From assembly GCA_030950905.1 (NCBI GenBank), contig JAUZQQ010000075.1, positions 1 to 35,154 of the forward strand: 35,154 bases of DNA, read 5' to 3'. How positions within the stretch are numbered: position 1 is the stretch's first letter; each line of letters opens with the position of its first letter. Below the pieces are notes generated by a model. That model did no database searches. It was not told the DNA's origin and was given only the letters and a program-made list of their open reading frames with translations. Below, piece after piece: positions 14,766 through 23,242 of the stretch. Both the position numbers and the translations under genes were made by a program. The stretch is from Mariprofundaceae bacterium. GTDB lineage: Bacteria; Pseudomonadota; Zetaproteobacteria; Mariprofundales; Mariprofundaceae.

Positions 14766-15632
14766 GTGTCTATTCTCATTGTCAACTTTAATGGTGGCGA
14801 ATTATTAACAGCGTGTGTTCGCTCAGTATTGTCTTCCACCGTACCGGTTGAAGTCTTTTTGTCGGACAATGGCAGTTCAGATGGCAGCATCTATTTTCTT
14901 AAAAAGAGCATTCAAGATGAACGTTTGCATATTGTTTTAAATGGTAAAAACCTTGGTTTTGCAAAAGCGAACAACCGTGTGATTCCGATGACTTCGGGTG
15001 AGTATTTACTTGTTCTTAATCCTGATTGCCTTATTCAAGCCAATACCATCGCGCTTTTACTGGAGCAGATGCAGCTTCATCCAAAAGCAGGAATGGCGGG
15101 TTGTTTGATTCGTAATTTAGATGGCACTGAGCAAGCAGGTTGTCGCAGGCGCGTGCCAACACCATGGCGAACATTGGTGCGAATACTGTGCTTGGATAAG
15201 CTCTTTCCCAATCACCCTAAATTTGAAAGTGTTGCCATGCATCAAAAACCATTGCCGAAAAAACCAGTATACAAAGAGGCCATATCGGGGGCTTTTATGT
15301 TGGTTCGTCGAGCAGCAATGAAAGATGTTGGTACGATGGATGAAGCTTATTTTTTGCACTGTGAAGATTTGGATTGGTGCATGCGTTTTAGGCAAAAGGG
15401 ATGGCATATTTTGTTTGTTCCCCATGTTGAAATCATCCATGCCAAAGGTGTGTGCAGTACGGGTCGCCCGATTCGTGTTGAATGGCACAAACACATGGGT
15501 ATGGTTCGCTTTTATAAGAAGTTTTTCCGTCATCAATACCCACTCCCACTGATGTGGTGTGTTGTTGCCATGGTATGGCTGCGTTTTGTGATCATTGCCA
15601 TGCTTGAAATATTTAAAAGGTTCACATCCTAA
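14766..15632 (+). CDS. Family 2 glycosyltransferase, rhamnosyltransferase-like
   Basis: A 288-residue GT-A glycosyltransferase (WbbL-like). The N-terminus VSILIVNFNGGELL is the nucleotide-binding strand, LSDNGSSDGS holds the sugar-nucleotide Asp, and LVLNPDC carries the metal-binding motif as NPD. Then come AISGAFMLVRRAAM, DEAYFLHCEDLDWCMR (ED..W acceptor-side motif) and GWHILFVPHVEIIHAKG. The C-terminus is a hydrophobic, basic helix (about 255-280) that may bind the membrane. It probably transfers a deoxyhexose or hexose in envelope polysaccharide assembly; substrate unknown. The GTG at 14766 is the first usual start, but the only good ribosome site (GGAGA, 14736-14740) is 25 bases upstream and would better suit an in-frame ATA at 14748. 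Confidence 0.88.
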   Translation: MSILIVNFNGGELLTACVRSVLSSTVPVEVFLSDNGSSDGSIYFLKKSIQDERLHIVLNGKNLGFAKANNRVIPMTSGEYLLVLNPDCLIQANTIALLLEQMQLHPKAGMAGCLIRNLDGTEQAGCRRRVPTPWRTLVRILCLDKLFPNHPKFESVAMHQKPLPKKPVYKEAISGAFMLVRRAAMKDVGTMDEAYFLHCEDLDWCMRFRQKGWHILFVPHVEIIHAKGVCSTGRPIRVEWHKHMGMVRFYKKFFRHQYPLPLMWCVVAMVWLRFVIIAMLEIFKRFTS

Positions 15633-15633
15633 T

Positions 15634-16494
15634 ATGCGCAAAAAAATTATTATTACGGGTGCAAGCAGTCAAATTGGCGACTTTCTTTTGCCATTGCTTA
15701 AGCAAAAACAGCATGAGGTATTGCCCCTTAGCCGTGCCAAGCAACAAAACATCCACGCAACATGGATACAAACAGATATTGCGCAGCCACATACGGTATG
15801 CCAACAATTGCCGGATGCCGATGTATTGATTCACATCGCGCCGCTTCCTTTGTTGCCACCCTTGTTAAGTACCATCAAAGAAAAAGGGATTAAACGTCTT
15901 ATTGTTTTTGGCTCAACGAGCATGTTTGGCAAACAAACATCGCATAGCCCCAAAGAGCAAGCGATGGTTGCAGAATTTCAACAAGCTGAGCGTGATATTG
16001 CAAATTATTGCCAACGAGAAGGGATTGATTGGACGATTTTTCGCCCCACGCTTATTTATGGTTGTGGCAAAGATAAAAACGTGACGTTTATTGCCAAAAA
16101 AATGAAACAGTATCATTTTTTTCCCCTTGTAGGTAAAGCTTCTGGCCTTCGTCAGCCCGTGCACAGTGAGGACTTGGCTCTTGCTTGTGTCCAAGCATTG
16201 ACTAACCCACGCAGTTACAACAAGGCTTACAACCTTAGTGGTGGTGAAACCATGACCTACAAGCGAATATTGCAACGCATTATAGAAATAGAACAGGTGC
16301 ATGTTGTGCTTTTTTCTATTCCGCTGTTGTTATTTCGTGTTTTGATCAGGGTGGCCAATACCCTGCCAGCTTACCGTTACTTAACCCCAGACATGGCAAA
16401 CCGTATGAATCAAGACCTGTGTTTTGATCACCAAAAAGCCACCGATGATTTTTCTTATAACCCCAAGGCTTTTCAGCCACCAAAGATACAGTAA
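15634..16494 (+). CDS. NAD-dependent epimerase/dehydratase (extended SDR) family protein
   Basis: A 286-residue Rossmann protein beginning MRKKIIITGASSQIGDFLLP, the SDR dinucleotide motif G..S.IG. It continues with DVLIHIAPLP, RLIVFGSTSMFG and IFRPTLIYG, the order seen in nucleoside-diphosphate-sugar epimerases. The catalytic YxxxK is not present: the aligned segment reads FQQAE (115-119). It is therefore more like the atypical SDR group (NDUFA9 or NAD(P)H-binding) and may not be a true sugar epimerase. It lies 1 base after the glycosyltransferase and directly before folK, so it is likely co-transcribed with both. The start at 15634 matches the family N-terminus; a longer frame in the glycosyltransferase tail is rejected. 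Confidence 0.82.
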   Translation: MRKKIIITGASSQIGDFLLPLLKQKQHEVLPLSRAKQQNIHATWIQTDIAQPHTVCQQLPDADVLIHIAPLPLLPPLLSTIKEKGIKRLIVFGSTSMFGKQTSHSPKEQAMVAEFQQAERDIANYCQREGIDWTIFRPTLIYGCGKDKNVTFIAKKMKQYHFFPLVGKASGLRQPVHSEDLALACVQALTNPRSYNKAYNLSGGETMTYKRILQRIIEIEQVHVVLFSIPLLLFRVLIRVANTLPAYRYLTPDMANRMNQDLCFDHQKATDDFSYNPKAFQPPKIQ

Positions 16495-16992
16495 ATGGTC
16501 AAGTCTACTGTTTTTATTGCCCTCGGTGGAAATATCGGTTCAGTATTGGCGCATTTTAGGTACGCCCGTTCAGCATTGGGTGCCATGAATGATTGCGTGC
16601 TTACAAAAAGTTCATCGCTTTATCAAACCTTGGCTCTTGGTGTAAAAGGGCAAGATGATTATTTAAATGCTATGATCGCTGTTGATACCCCATGCCCACA
16701 GCATGCATTGCTTGGCCGCCTGCATGGTATTGAAGATGCTTGTGGGCGCACCCGTAGCACGCGTTGGGCTGCGCGCACGCTTGATTTGGATATCATTGAT
16801 TATGCCAGCAAAATCGAGGTCACCGAAACATTAACCCTTCCCCACCCTCAAGCACACCGTCGCGCTTTTGTATTGTTGCCGCTGGCGGATATTATGCCTG
16901 CTTGGCAGCATCCTGTTTTAAAAGAAAATATTCAACAGCTTCTTCTTTCTTGTGATTGCCAAGGCATACAACGCCTGTCCGATATTTGGTAA
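16495..16992 (+). CDS. folK: HPPK, 2-amino-4-hydroxy-6-hydroxymethyldihydropteridine pyrophosphokinase
   Basis: A 165-residue enzyme that transfers pyrophosphate from ATP to 6-hydroxymethyl-7,8-dihydropterin in folate synthesis. It begins VFIALGGNIG, then SSLYQTLALGVKGQDDYLNAM (pterin-binding loop), LHGIEDACGRTRSTRWAART and LDLDIIDY (the DxD metal-binding pair), and PHPQAHRRAFVLLPLADI. Length fits the family (about 160). The ATG follows the SDR stop with no gap. It is uncoupled from folB or folP, which are not in the window; the neighbours pdxJ and thiL also make cofactors. Confidence 0.96.
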   Translation: MVKSTVFIALGGNIGSVLAHFRYARSALGAMNDCVLTKSSSLYQTLALGVKGQDDYLNAMIAVDTPCPQHALLGRLHGIEDACGRTRSTRWAARTLDLDIIDYASKIEVTETLTLPHPQAHRRAFVLLPLADIMPAWQHPVLKENIQQLLLSCDCQGIQRLSDIW

Positions 16993-17022
16993 ATGAATAC
17001 AATATAACAAAGGATTTTTTCT

Positions 17023-17730
17023 ATGCTTCTAGGTGTTAATATCGACCATATTGCAACATTACGTCAAGCTCGTTTAACCCCATACCCTGACCCGATTGCT
17101 GCTGCTAAATTATGTATGGCTGCTGGCGCACATGGCATCACCGCGCATTTACGAGAAGATCGTCGCCACATTCAAGACCTTGATATGGAACAATTGGCAA
17201 GCATGGATTTGTATTTAAACATGGAAATGGCAGCGCAACCCGCCATGGTTGCGATTGCTTGCCGTTTAAAACCACAAGCCGTGTGCTTGGTACCTGAAAA
17301 ACGTCAAGAATTAACCACTGAAGGTGGTTTAAATGTTGCAGCTCAACAAGATCGCTTGCGGGATGTGGTGCGTACATTGCAGGATGCGGGCTGTCGTGTA
17401 TCACTGTTTATTGACCCTAGCATCCAGCAAATTGATGCAAGCGTCGCTGTTGGTGCATCTGTTATTGAATTACACACAGGGCATTATGCCAATATAAATG
17501 GCGATGCACGGCAACAAGAATGCGCAGCCATTGCAACGGCTGCCGCTTATGCAACATCGGCTGGTCTGGAAGTACATGCGGGCCATGGTCTGACCCTAGA
17601 AAACACCCCTGCCATTGCAGCCATTAAAGAAATTACGACTTTAAATATTGGCCATGCTATTGTTGCTGATGCTGTATTTAAAGGCTTGCAACAAGCAGTC
17701 GCTGATTTTAAAACCTGCATGCAACGATAA
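17023..17730 (+). CDS. pdxJ: Pyridoxine 5'-phosphate synthase
   Basis: A 235-residue TIM-barrel enzyme that condenses 3-amino-2-oxopropyl phosphate with 1-deoxyxylulose 5-phosphate to give pyridoxine 5'-phosphate, in the DXP-dependent vitamin B6 pathway. Signatures are LGVNIDHIATLRQAR, GAHGITAHLREDRRHIQD (catalytic His and phosphate-binding Arg), NMEMAA, VCLVPEKRQELTTEGGL (catalytic Glu), SLFIDPS, VIELHTGHYA, VHAGHGLTLEN and NIGHAIVADAVF. An AAAGGA ribosome site precedes the ATG. Its DXP substrate is shared with the MEP pathway, of which IspE is encoded at 31380-32282. Confidence 0.98.
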   Translation: MLLGVNIDHIATLRQARLTPYPDPIAAAKLCMAAGAHGITAHLREDRRHIQDLDMEQLASMDLYLNMEMAAQPAMVAIACRLKPQAVCLVPEKRQELTTEGGLNVAAQQDRLRDVVRTLQDAGCRVSLFIDPSIQQIDASVAVGASVIELHTGHYANINGDARQQECAAIATAAAYATSAGLEVHAGHGLTLENTPAIAAIKEITTLNIGHAIVADAVFKGLQQAVADFKTCMQR

Positions 17731-17733
17731 TGC

Positions 17734-18669
17734 ATGTCTGAATTTGATTTGATTGCCGGGCATTTTTTGCGTGGCGCAATACGCCAGCCCGAAACCCGTG
17801 TGGCAAACGGTGATGATGCATCTATTCATGCGCTTGCTGATGGTCATGAACTGGTGGTTAGCACTGATACAGCATGGTTGGGGATACATTGGCCCAAAGA
17901 CTTTCCCTTAGATGATGCGATGGATCGTGCGGTATGTGCTGCATTATCGGACTTGGCAGCAATGGGAGCAAAAGCACGTTGGATCTGGACTGCCATCACA
18001 TTGCAGCATCAAGACCAAGCATTGCTGATGGGGCAAGGGATTGTACGGGCAGCAGATCGTCATGGTGTGGAAATCGCAGGCGGTGATACCACCTCTGGTC
18101 AACAATGTGGTATCACCGTTACTGTTGCAGGCATAATCCCAGAAAAAACTGCGATGTGCAGGCATCAAGCCCATGTGGGTGATCATGTTTTCGTGCTTGG
18201 TTCGTTAGGGCGGTCTGCATTGGGGCTGGCAGAATGGCAAAAGGGAAAACATGACGGAGACTATGTGCCATATTTCACCCATATAACCCCCCAGTTGTTT
18301 GCGGGCGAGCTGCTGGCCAAGGCTGGTATACGTTGCTGTATTGATGTAAGCGATGGTTTATTGCAAGATGCCAACCATATTTGCGAAGCTTCCCATTGTG
18401 CCATGCGCTTGGATTTAAACTGTTTGCTTGATGCTTTCCCATCACCAAAACATCGGGAAAAAGATGTGTTGATTCAGGCGGTACTTACGGGGGGTGATGA
18501 TTATGCATTGTTGTTTACTGCCGCACCCTCCATGGTTATTCCTGAAGTGGCTGCACTACGCATTGGTCAATGTGTTGCAGCAAAGCATGGTGTTTATACA
18601 AGCACGCCATTTCTTGACAATCGCCCCTACCTTATGGACTACCCAAGGGGGTTTGATCATTTTACATAA
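17734..18669 (+). CDS. thiL: Thiamine-monophosphate kinase
   Basis: A 311-residue kinase converting thiamine monophosphate to thiamine diphosphate, the last step to the active cofactor. It begins MSEFDLIAGHFLRG, followed by NGDDAS (Mg-binding aspartates), LVVSTDTAWLGIHWP, ALSDLAAMGAKARW (PurM-fold motif), GGDTTSG, LGRSALGLAEW, GIRCCIDVSDGLLQDANHI and LTGGDDYALLFTA. All belong to the AIR synthetase-like fold of ThiL. It starts 3 bases after pdxJ and its 3' end overlaps pgpA by about 17 bases. The thiL-pgpA pairing is common in proteobacteria. Confidence 0.96.
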   Translation: MSEFDLIAGHFLRGAIRQPETRVANGDDASIHALADGHELVVSTDTAWLGIHWPKDFPLDDAMDRAVCAALSDLAAMGAKARWIWTAITLQHQDQALLMGQGIVRAADRHGVEIAGGDTTSGQQCGITVTVAGIIPEKTAMCRHQAHVGDHVFVLGSLGRSALGLAEWQKGKHDGDYVPYFTHITPQLFAGELLAKAGIRCCIDVSDGLLQDANHICEASHCAMRLDLNCLLDAFPSPKHREKDVLIQAVLTGGDDYALLFTAAPSMVIPEVAALRIGQCVAAKHGVYTSTPFLDNRPYLMDYPRGFDHFT

Positions 18670-19153
18670 AACGTGGGAATATTGGATTTTGTCAGGTTTG
18701 GGATCTGGCTGGGCAAAAAATGCCCCTGGTACTTGGGGTACATTGGCCAGCTTGCCTGTTTTTTATGGTATTTATGCAGCCAGCGGAGAAAATCCTGCCA
18801 TCATGGCAGTGGCTATTGTCTTGGTAACTGCCTTGGGTTGCATGCTCTGCGCCCGTATACTGCCGCCATTAAAAGTTCAAGACCCTGGCTGGATTGTGAT
18901 TGATGAATGGGCAGGTCAATGGTTGTGTTTAACACTGTGTTTGATGATATACCATAACATACAGCCTGCATGGCATGAATATTGGGTTTGGCTGATGGCT
19001 TTTTTATTATTTCGTATGTTTGATATTTTCAAACCTTACCCCATCAATGCCTGTGAACATATAGGCCCTGCTTGGTGGAGCATTATGGCGGACGATTTAA
19101 TGGCGGGCGCAATGGGGGCTGGTGTTTTTTTCGTGGTGCTTGTTGTGATTTAA
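18653..19153 (+). CDS. pgpA: Phosphatidylglycerophosphatase A
   Basis: An inner-membrane enzyme that removes phosphate from phosphatidylglycerophosphate to make phosphatidylglycerol. From the TTG at 18653 it has 166 residues (family about 165). It shows the PgpA motifs SGLGSGWAKNAPGTWGTLAS, DPGWIVIDEWAGQWLCL, FLLFRMFDIFKPYPI and WWSIMADDLMAGAMGAGV, with four hydrophobic segments. AAGGGGG lies just before the TTG. No ATG or GTG start in frame gives a better fit, and the longer frame back to 18494 runs inside thiL. Its stop overlaps the dnaX stop on the other strand (convergent), leaving no room for a terminator. Confidence 0.93.
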   Translation: MIILHKTWEYWILSGLGSGWAKNAPGTWGTLASLPVFYGIYAASGENPAIMAVAIVLVTALGCMLCARILPPLKVQDPGWIVIDEWAGQWLCLTLCLMIYHNIQPAWHEYWVWLMAFLLFRMFDIFKPYPINACEHIGPAWWSIMADDLMAGAMGAGVFFVVLVVI

Positions 19154-20778
19154 TTTTGGCTTGGAATTGCTGCCACGCTAACATCCACCAAACTTGCATC
19201 CATGGCTTTGATTAAGCCTTGGATGTGAGGATCTTGACGGGCGTATTGCCAACGTTCTTGGATGGCCTGTTTCGTGGCTTTTTGACGTTGCTCAGAAATA
19301 CTTTCTACATCATCGTTGTGGTGACGCGTGTCCCAAATAACTTTTCTTCCTAACCAGCGTTCAAATTCTACACGTTCATGCAGGGGGATAGCCCGTTGAT
19401 GGTGTGTGTCTAAACTTAACCGCACAGTGTCTGAAAAGCTGGTGCATACCACATGCTCGAGCATGGCCGTGAAAGCAGGACTGATCTTGGTATAAGCGGT
19501 TACAACTTGTTGCCAATTTTCATATGTTTTCCCAAATGTCTCAGCAGGCGGAAGTGCTTTTATGGTTAGCGTTGGCGTAATATTTACTGTGGTGCTATCA
19601 CGTTCATCATCGATGGCTTGCTGTGTTTTCTTTTTTTTTTCAGGTGGTATTTCAACTTCTTGACTGTCGGCCTGACCCACAAGCGTATGCAAATGACAGA
19701 GGCGAATGATAATCATTTCGGCACCACATTGTTCATCAACCAACGATAAATCACGCAAACCATGCAACAAAACCTGATAATGCATATCAAGTACGGCATG
19801 AGACCAATAATCAATGGCTTTGCTGATCCATTCTCTTTGAATTTGATCGTCAATACCATCAAGCAAGCTGGGGCAGGCACGGCAACACGATACACGATGC
19901 CACAATTCAGCCAGTGCCAGCAGCATGGGGCGGGCGCTGTACCCTTGTTCTGCTGCTTGTTGCATCAATGCCAGTCCTGCACTGCCATCCCCTGCAATCA
20001 CGGTATCGGTTAACTGCCTCGGCAAAGTGGGTGCTAAAAGCCCCAATGCCTCTTGAACATCAATGGCTTGCACATTTTTTGGCGTGTACGCCAGCACCCG
20101 TTCAGCCAACGATAAGGCATCACGCATACTACCATCGGCTGCCATGGCAATGGTTCGCAGAGCCGCCTCTTCGCTGGTGATCGCTTCTGCAGTAAAAATA
20201 TGTTGCAATTGTTTGCTTATTTCTACCACTGACAAACGCCGAAGATCAAAACGCTGGCAACGTGAACGCACCGTGAGCGGTAATTTTTCAACGTCGGTGG
20301 TGGCCAAAATAAACATCACCTGTGCAGGCGGTTCTTCCAGTGTTTTTAGCAAGGCATTGAAGGCATTGCGCGATAACATGTGTACTTCATCAATAATATA
20401 AACACGGTAGGCCAATGCATTCGGTGGGTAACGCACACTGTCTAAAATATCACGCATATCATCCACGCCCGTATGGCTGGCAGCATCGATCTCCAACACG
20501 TCCATGTGTGAACCTTGGGCAATGGCCGTGCAAGCAGCACAATGATTGCACGGCTCCCCATCATTATCGCGTGCCATACAATTGATGGCCATCGCCATCA
20601 AGCGGGCAATGCTTGTTTTGCCAACACCTCGGATGCCAGTAAGCACATAAGCATGCGCTAGCGTGTTTGATTGCAATGCATTTTTAAGCGTTCGAGCGAC
20701 AACATCCTGACCAACAAGTTCAGAAAATCGTTGTGGTCGCCAACGTCTGGCTAAAACTTGGTAGCTTGATTTAGTCAT
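19150..20778 (-). CDS. dnaX: DNA polymerase III clamp-loader subunit gamma/tau
   Basis: A 542-residue AAA+ ATPase of the clamp loader. It opens with YQVLARRWRPQRFSELVGQD, has the P-loop GIRGVGKTS, a four-Cys zinc module (CMARDNDGEPCNHCAAC), VLEIDAASHTGVDDMRD, Walker B VYIIDEVHML, sensor 1 ATTDVEKLP and LTVRSRCQRFDL (arginine finger SRC). The C-terminal part (after about 375) is a linker and tau-specific domain. An A10-G tract in the frame GAA AAA AAA AAG (19641-19630) resembles the slippery A AAA AAG of E. coli dnaX. A -1 slip would add 7 residues and stop at 19607-19609, giving a 390-residue gamma form. The ATG lies 2 bases after the copper-ATPase stop. Confidence 0.97.
   Translation of the reverse strand: MTKSSYQVLARRWRPQRFSELVGQDVVARTLKNALQSNTLAHAYVLTGIRGVGKTSIARLMAMAINCMARDNDGEPCNHCAACTAIAQGSHMDVLEIDAASHTGVDDMRDILDSVRYPPNALAYRVYIIDEVHMLSRNAFNALLKTLEEPPAQVMFILATTDVEKLPLTVRSRCQRFDLRRLSVVEISKQLQHIFTAEAITSEEAALRTIAMAADGSMRDALSLAERVLAYTPKNVQAIDVQEALGLLAPTLPRQLTDTVIAGDGSAGLALMQQAAEQGYSARPMLLALAELWHRVSCCRACPSLLDGIDDQIQREWISKAIDYWSHAVLDMHYQVLLHGLRDLSLVDEQCGAEMIIIRLCHLHTLVGQADSQEVEIPPEKKKKTQQAIDDERDSTTVNITPTLTIKALPPAETFGKTYENWQQVVTAYTKISPAFTAMLEHVVCTSFSDTVRLSLDTHHQRAIPLHERVEFERWLGRKVIWDTRHHNDDVESISEQRQKATKQAIQERWQYARQDPHIQGLIKAMDASLVDVSVAAIPSQN
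19630..19640 (-). promoter_or_regulatory. Putative -1 programmed frameshift (or transcriptional slippage) site in dnaX
   Basis: On the coding strand ten A residues followed by G contain A AAA AAG in the zero frame, at codons 381-383. A -1 shift meets TGA after seven codons. The position just after domain III matches where tau and gamma diverge in other bacteria. No strong upstream ribosome-like stimulator is seen. Confidence 0.6.
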
Positions 20779-20780
20779 GG

Positions 20781-23201
20781 TCAAAGTTTTGTGTTACGCA
20801 AGCGAAGTGCATTGGTGATCACCGAAACAGAACTAAGGCTCATTGCTGCTGCGGCAATCATGGGCGAGAGCAACAAACCGAAAAAGGGGTACAATACCCC
20901 GGCTGCAATAGGCACACCCGCAGCGTTATAAACAAAAGCAAAAACAAGGTTTTGACGAATGTTTTTCATCGTTGCCCGCGACAGCCTTCGCGCACGAACA
21001 ATCGCCGTTAAATCACCTTGGATCAAAGTAACCCCCGCTGATTCAATCGCTATATCCGTTCCTGTTCCCATGGCAATACCAACATGTGCTTGGGCTAAGG
21101 CTGGGGCATCGTTGATGCCATCACCTGCCATGGCAACAATATGACCTTCTTGTTGCAAACGTTTGACCACATCGGCCTTTTGCTCAGGCAAAACCTCTGC
21201 TTCAAAGCGGACAATACCGAGTGTCTTGGCTACGGCCTCGGCTGTATGTGCATTATCCCCTGTAACCATAATCACTTCCATGCCTTCATCGTGCAATGTG
21301 GCGATGGCCTCAGCCGAAGATGGTTTGATCGGGTCTGATACGCCAATCAACCCCAGCAACTGTCCATCAACGGCGATCAACATCACTGTTTCACCCGATT
21401 GTTGGTGTTTGCTCAACAGGTTTGATACATGATCAATATCAACCCCTTCCTCTTTCATAAAACGTGTATTGCCGAGTATCACCCGTGCATTGTTGATGCT
21501 AGCACATACCCCTCTACCCGTCACCGCAGAAAAATCTTCCATCTCAAAGGCCGTTAAATCCCGGTCTTTTGCTGCTGCCACAATGGCCGTGGCCAAGGGG
21601 TGTTCGCTGGAGCGTTCCAGCGTAGCAGCCCATTGCAATAACGCTTCTTCATCATGACCCGGTTGTGGCAAGATACTGGTTACCGTGGGTTTTCCTGCTG
21701 TTAATGTTCCTGTTTTATCCACCAACAAGATATTTACTTTTTCAAGCATCTCCAATGCTTCGGCATTTTTAATCAATACCCCTGCGCTTGCACCACGGCC
21801 CGTACCAACCATAATAGAAATGGGCGTGGCAAGCCCCAAAGCACAGGGACAAGCAATAATCAATACTGCCACCGCATTGATCATTGCATAAGCAAAGCGA
21901 GAATCAGCAGGGGCAAGAAACCACCAGAGTACAAACGTTAAAGCAGAAATAGCCACCACAATCGGGACAAAATAAGCGGCAACGGTATCCGCCATTTGTT
22001 GAATCGGAGCACGCGAACGCTGCGCTTCGGCAACCATGGTCACGATTTGCGCCAATAATGTGTCCGCTCCAACCTTTTTCGCGCGCATTAACAATGCACC
22101 ATTGCCATTCACTGTGCCACCAATCAACGCATCATCTGTTGTTTTATCTACAGGTATAGATTCCCCCGTAATCATCGACTCATCAACGTGACTGTGACCT
22201 TCGATAACACAACCATCAACGGGAACCTTTTCACCAGGGCGAATACGCAATACATCACCTGTAACGACTTGATCCAATGGCACATCCATCTCGCTGCCAT
22301 TATCATGCACCTTGCGGGCTGTTTTAGGGGCCATACCCAACAACAGTTTGATGGCATCATTGGTGCGAGAACGGGCGCGCAGCTCCAGCACTTGCCCCAA
22401 TAAAACCAAGGTGACAATCACAGCAGCGGCTTCAAAATACACGGCCACCACACCATCTTTTTGCATCAGCGCAGGAAACAAGCCAGGGAACAGCAATGCC
22501 ACCATGCTGTAAAACCATGCCATGCCAACACCTAACCCCACCAAGGTAAACATATTGAGGTTCCACGTTTTTAGCGACAGCCAAAAGCGTTCAAAAAATG
22601 GCCAGCCAGCCCACAGTACCACAGGCGTTGCCAGCCCACATTCAATCCATTGCACCATCGCCATGCTCATGCTTGCAGGCAGCCATGATGGAGCAAGATC
22701 AGCAACCATGGCCAACAAAAACAAGGGGACGGCTAAAAAGACTGCCACAGTAAAACGGTGGCTCATATCATCCAGTTCAGGGTTTTTTTCTGCTATTTCT
22801 ACGGTGCGCGCTTCTAAGACCATACCACATTTGGGGCAAGTCCCCGGTAGGTCTTGAACCACATCGCTGTGCATGGGACAAATATACGTTGTTTTTTGCG
22901 CCAATGTGGGGGAAGCCATGGCATCCAAGGCCATACCACAAACTTGGCAAGTGCCAGCGCCTTGTTGCTCTTGACCGGGGCACATGGGGCAGAAGTACAT
23001 GGCATCGGGGTTATCAGGAACACTGCTTTTTTTAGCATGAATATGGGCAGATGTTTGGTCTTTGCCTTCATAGTCAGCGGGCGCGGCTAAAAATTTATCA
23101 ACGCAATGTGCCGAGCAAAAGTGGTAATCTACACCCCCGAAGCTTTCTTGATGTGGGCTGGTTTTGTCTACCGTCATACCACATACAGGGTCAATATTCA
23201 T
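20781..23201 (-). CDS. copA: Copper/silver-type P1B ATPase (CopA/SilP-like) with YHS and heavy-metal-binding N-terminus
   Basis: An 806-residue inner-membrane metal exporter. The N-terminus has a YHS domain (residues 3-44, DPVCGMTV...YHFCSAHC), then two heavy-metal-binding modules: YFCPMCPG...CQVCGM (69-90) and YICPMHSD...CPKCGM (106-127). The usual CPMHP is CPMCP in the first. After the TM segments come [11 protein letters not shown] (actuator), [14 protein letters not shown] (CPC metal-transport motif), [13 protein letters not shown] (phosphorylated Asp), [10 protein letters not shown] (HP) and MVTGDN / [16 protein letters not shown]. The CPC motif points to Cu+ or Ag+. No HMA domain is present. 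A GGAG ribosome site is just upstream. The stop is 2 bases before the dnaX ATG, so they are read on one transcript. Confidence 0.95.
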   Translation of the reverse strand: MNIDPVCGMTVDKTSPHQESFGGVDYHFCSAHCVDKFLAAPADYEGKDQTSAHIHAKKSSVPDNPDAMYFCPMCPGQEQQGAGTCQVCGMALDAMASPTLAQKTTYICPMHSDVVQDLPGTCPKCGMVLEARTVEIAEKNPELDDMSHRFTVAVFLAVPLFLLAMVADLAPSWLPASMSMAMVQWIECGLATPVVLWAGWPFFERFWLSLKTWNLNMFTLVGLGVGMAWFYSMVALLFPGLFPALMQKDGVVAVYFEAAAVIVTLVLLGQVLELRARSRTNDAIKLLLGMAPKTARKVHDNGSEMDVPLDQVVTGDVLRIRPGEKVPVDGCVIEGHSHVDESMITGESIPVDKTTDDALIGGTVNGNGALLMRAKKVGADTLLAQIVTMVAEAQRSRAPIQQMADTVAAYFVPIVVAISALTFVLWWFLAPADSRFAYAMINAVAVLIIACPCALGLATPISIMVGTGRGASAGVLIKNAEALEMLEKVNILLVDKTGTLTAGKPTVTSILPQPGHDEEALLQWAATLERSSEHPLATAIVAAAKDRDLTAFEMEDFSAVTGRGVCASINNARVILGNTRFMKEEGVDIDHVSNLLSKHQQSGETVMLIAVDGQLLGLIGVSDPIKPSSAEAIATLHDEGMEVIMVTGDNAHTAEAVAKTLGIVRFEAEVLPEQKADVVKRLQQEGHIVAMAGDGINDAPALAQAHVGIAMGTGTDIAIESAGVTLIQGDLTAIVRARRLSRATMKNIRQNLVFAFVYNAAGVPIAAGVLYPFFGLLLSPMIAAAAMSLSSVSVITNALRLRNTKL

Positions 23202-23242
23202 GGCTTACTCCTTGGCATTCGCTAGTCCGATAATAAAACCAA

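Noticed and set aside
15117-15641. 174-codon minus-strand frame inside the glycosyltransferase
   Set aside because: Antisense of a clear GT2 protein, with no family motif and no start signal.
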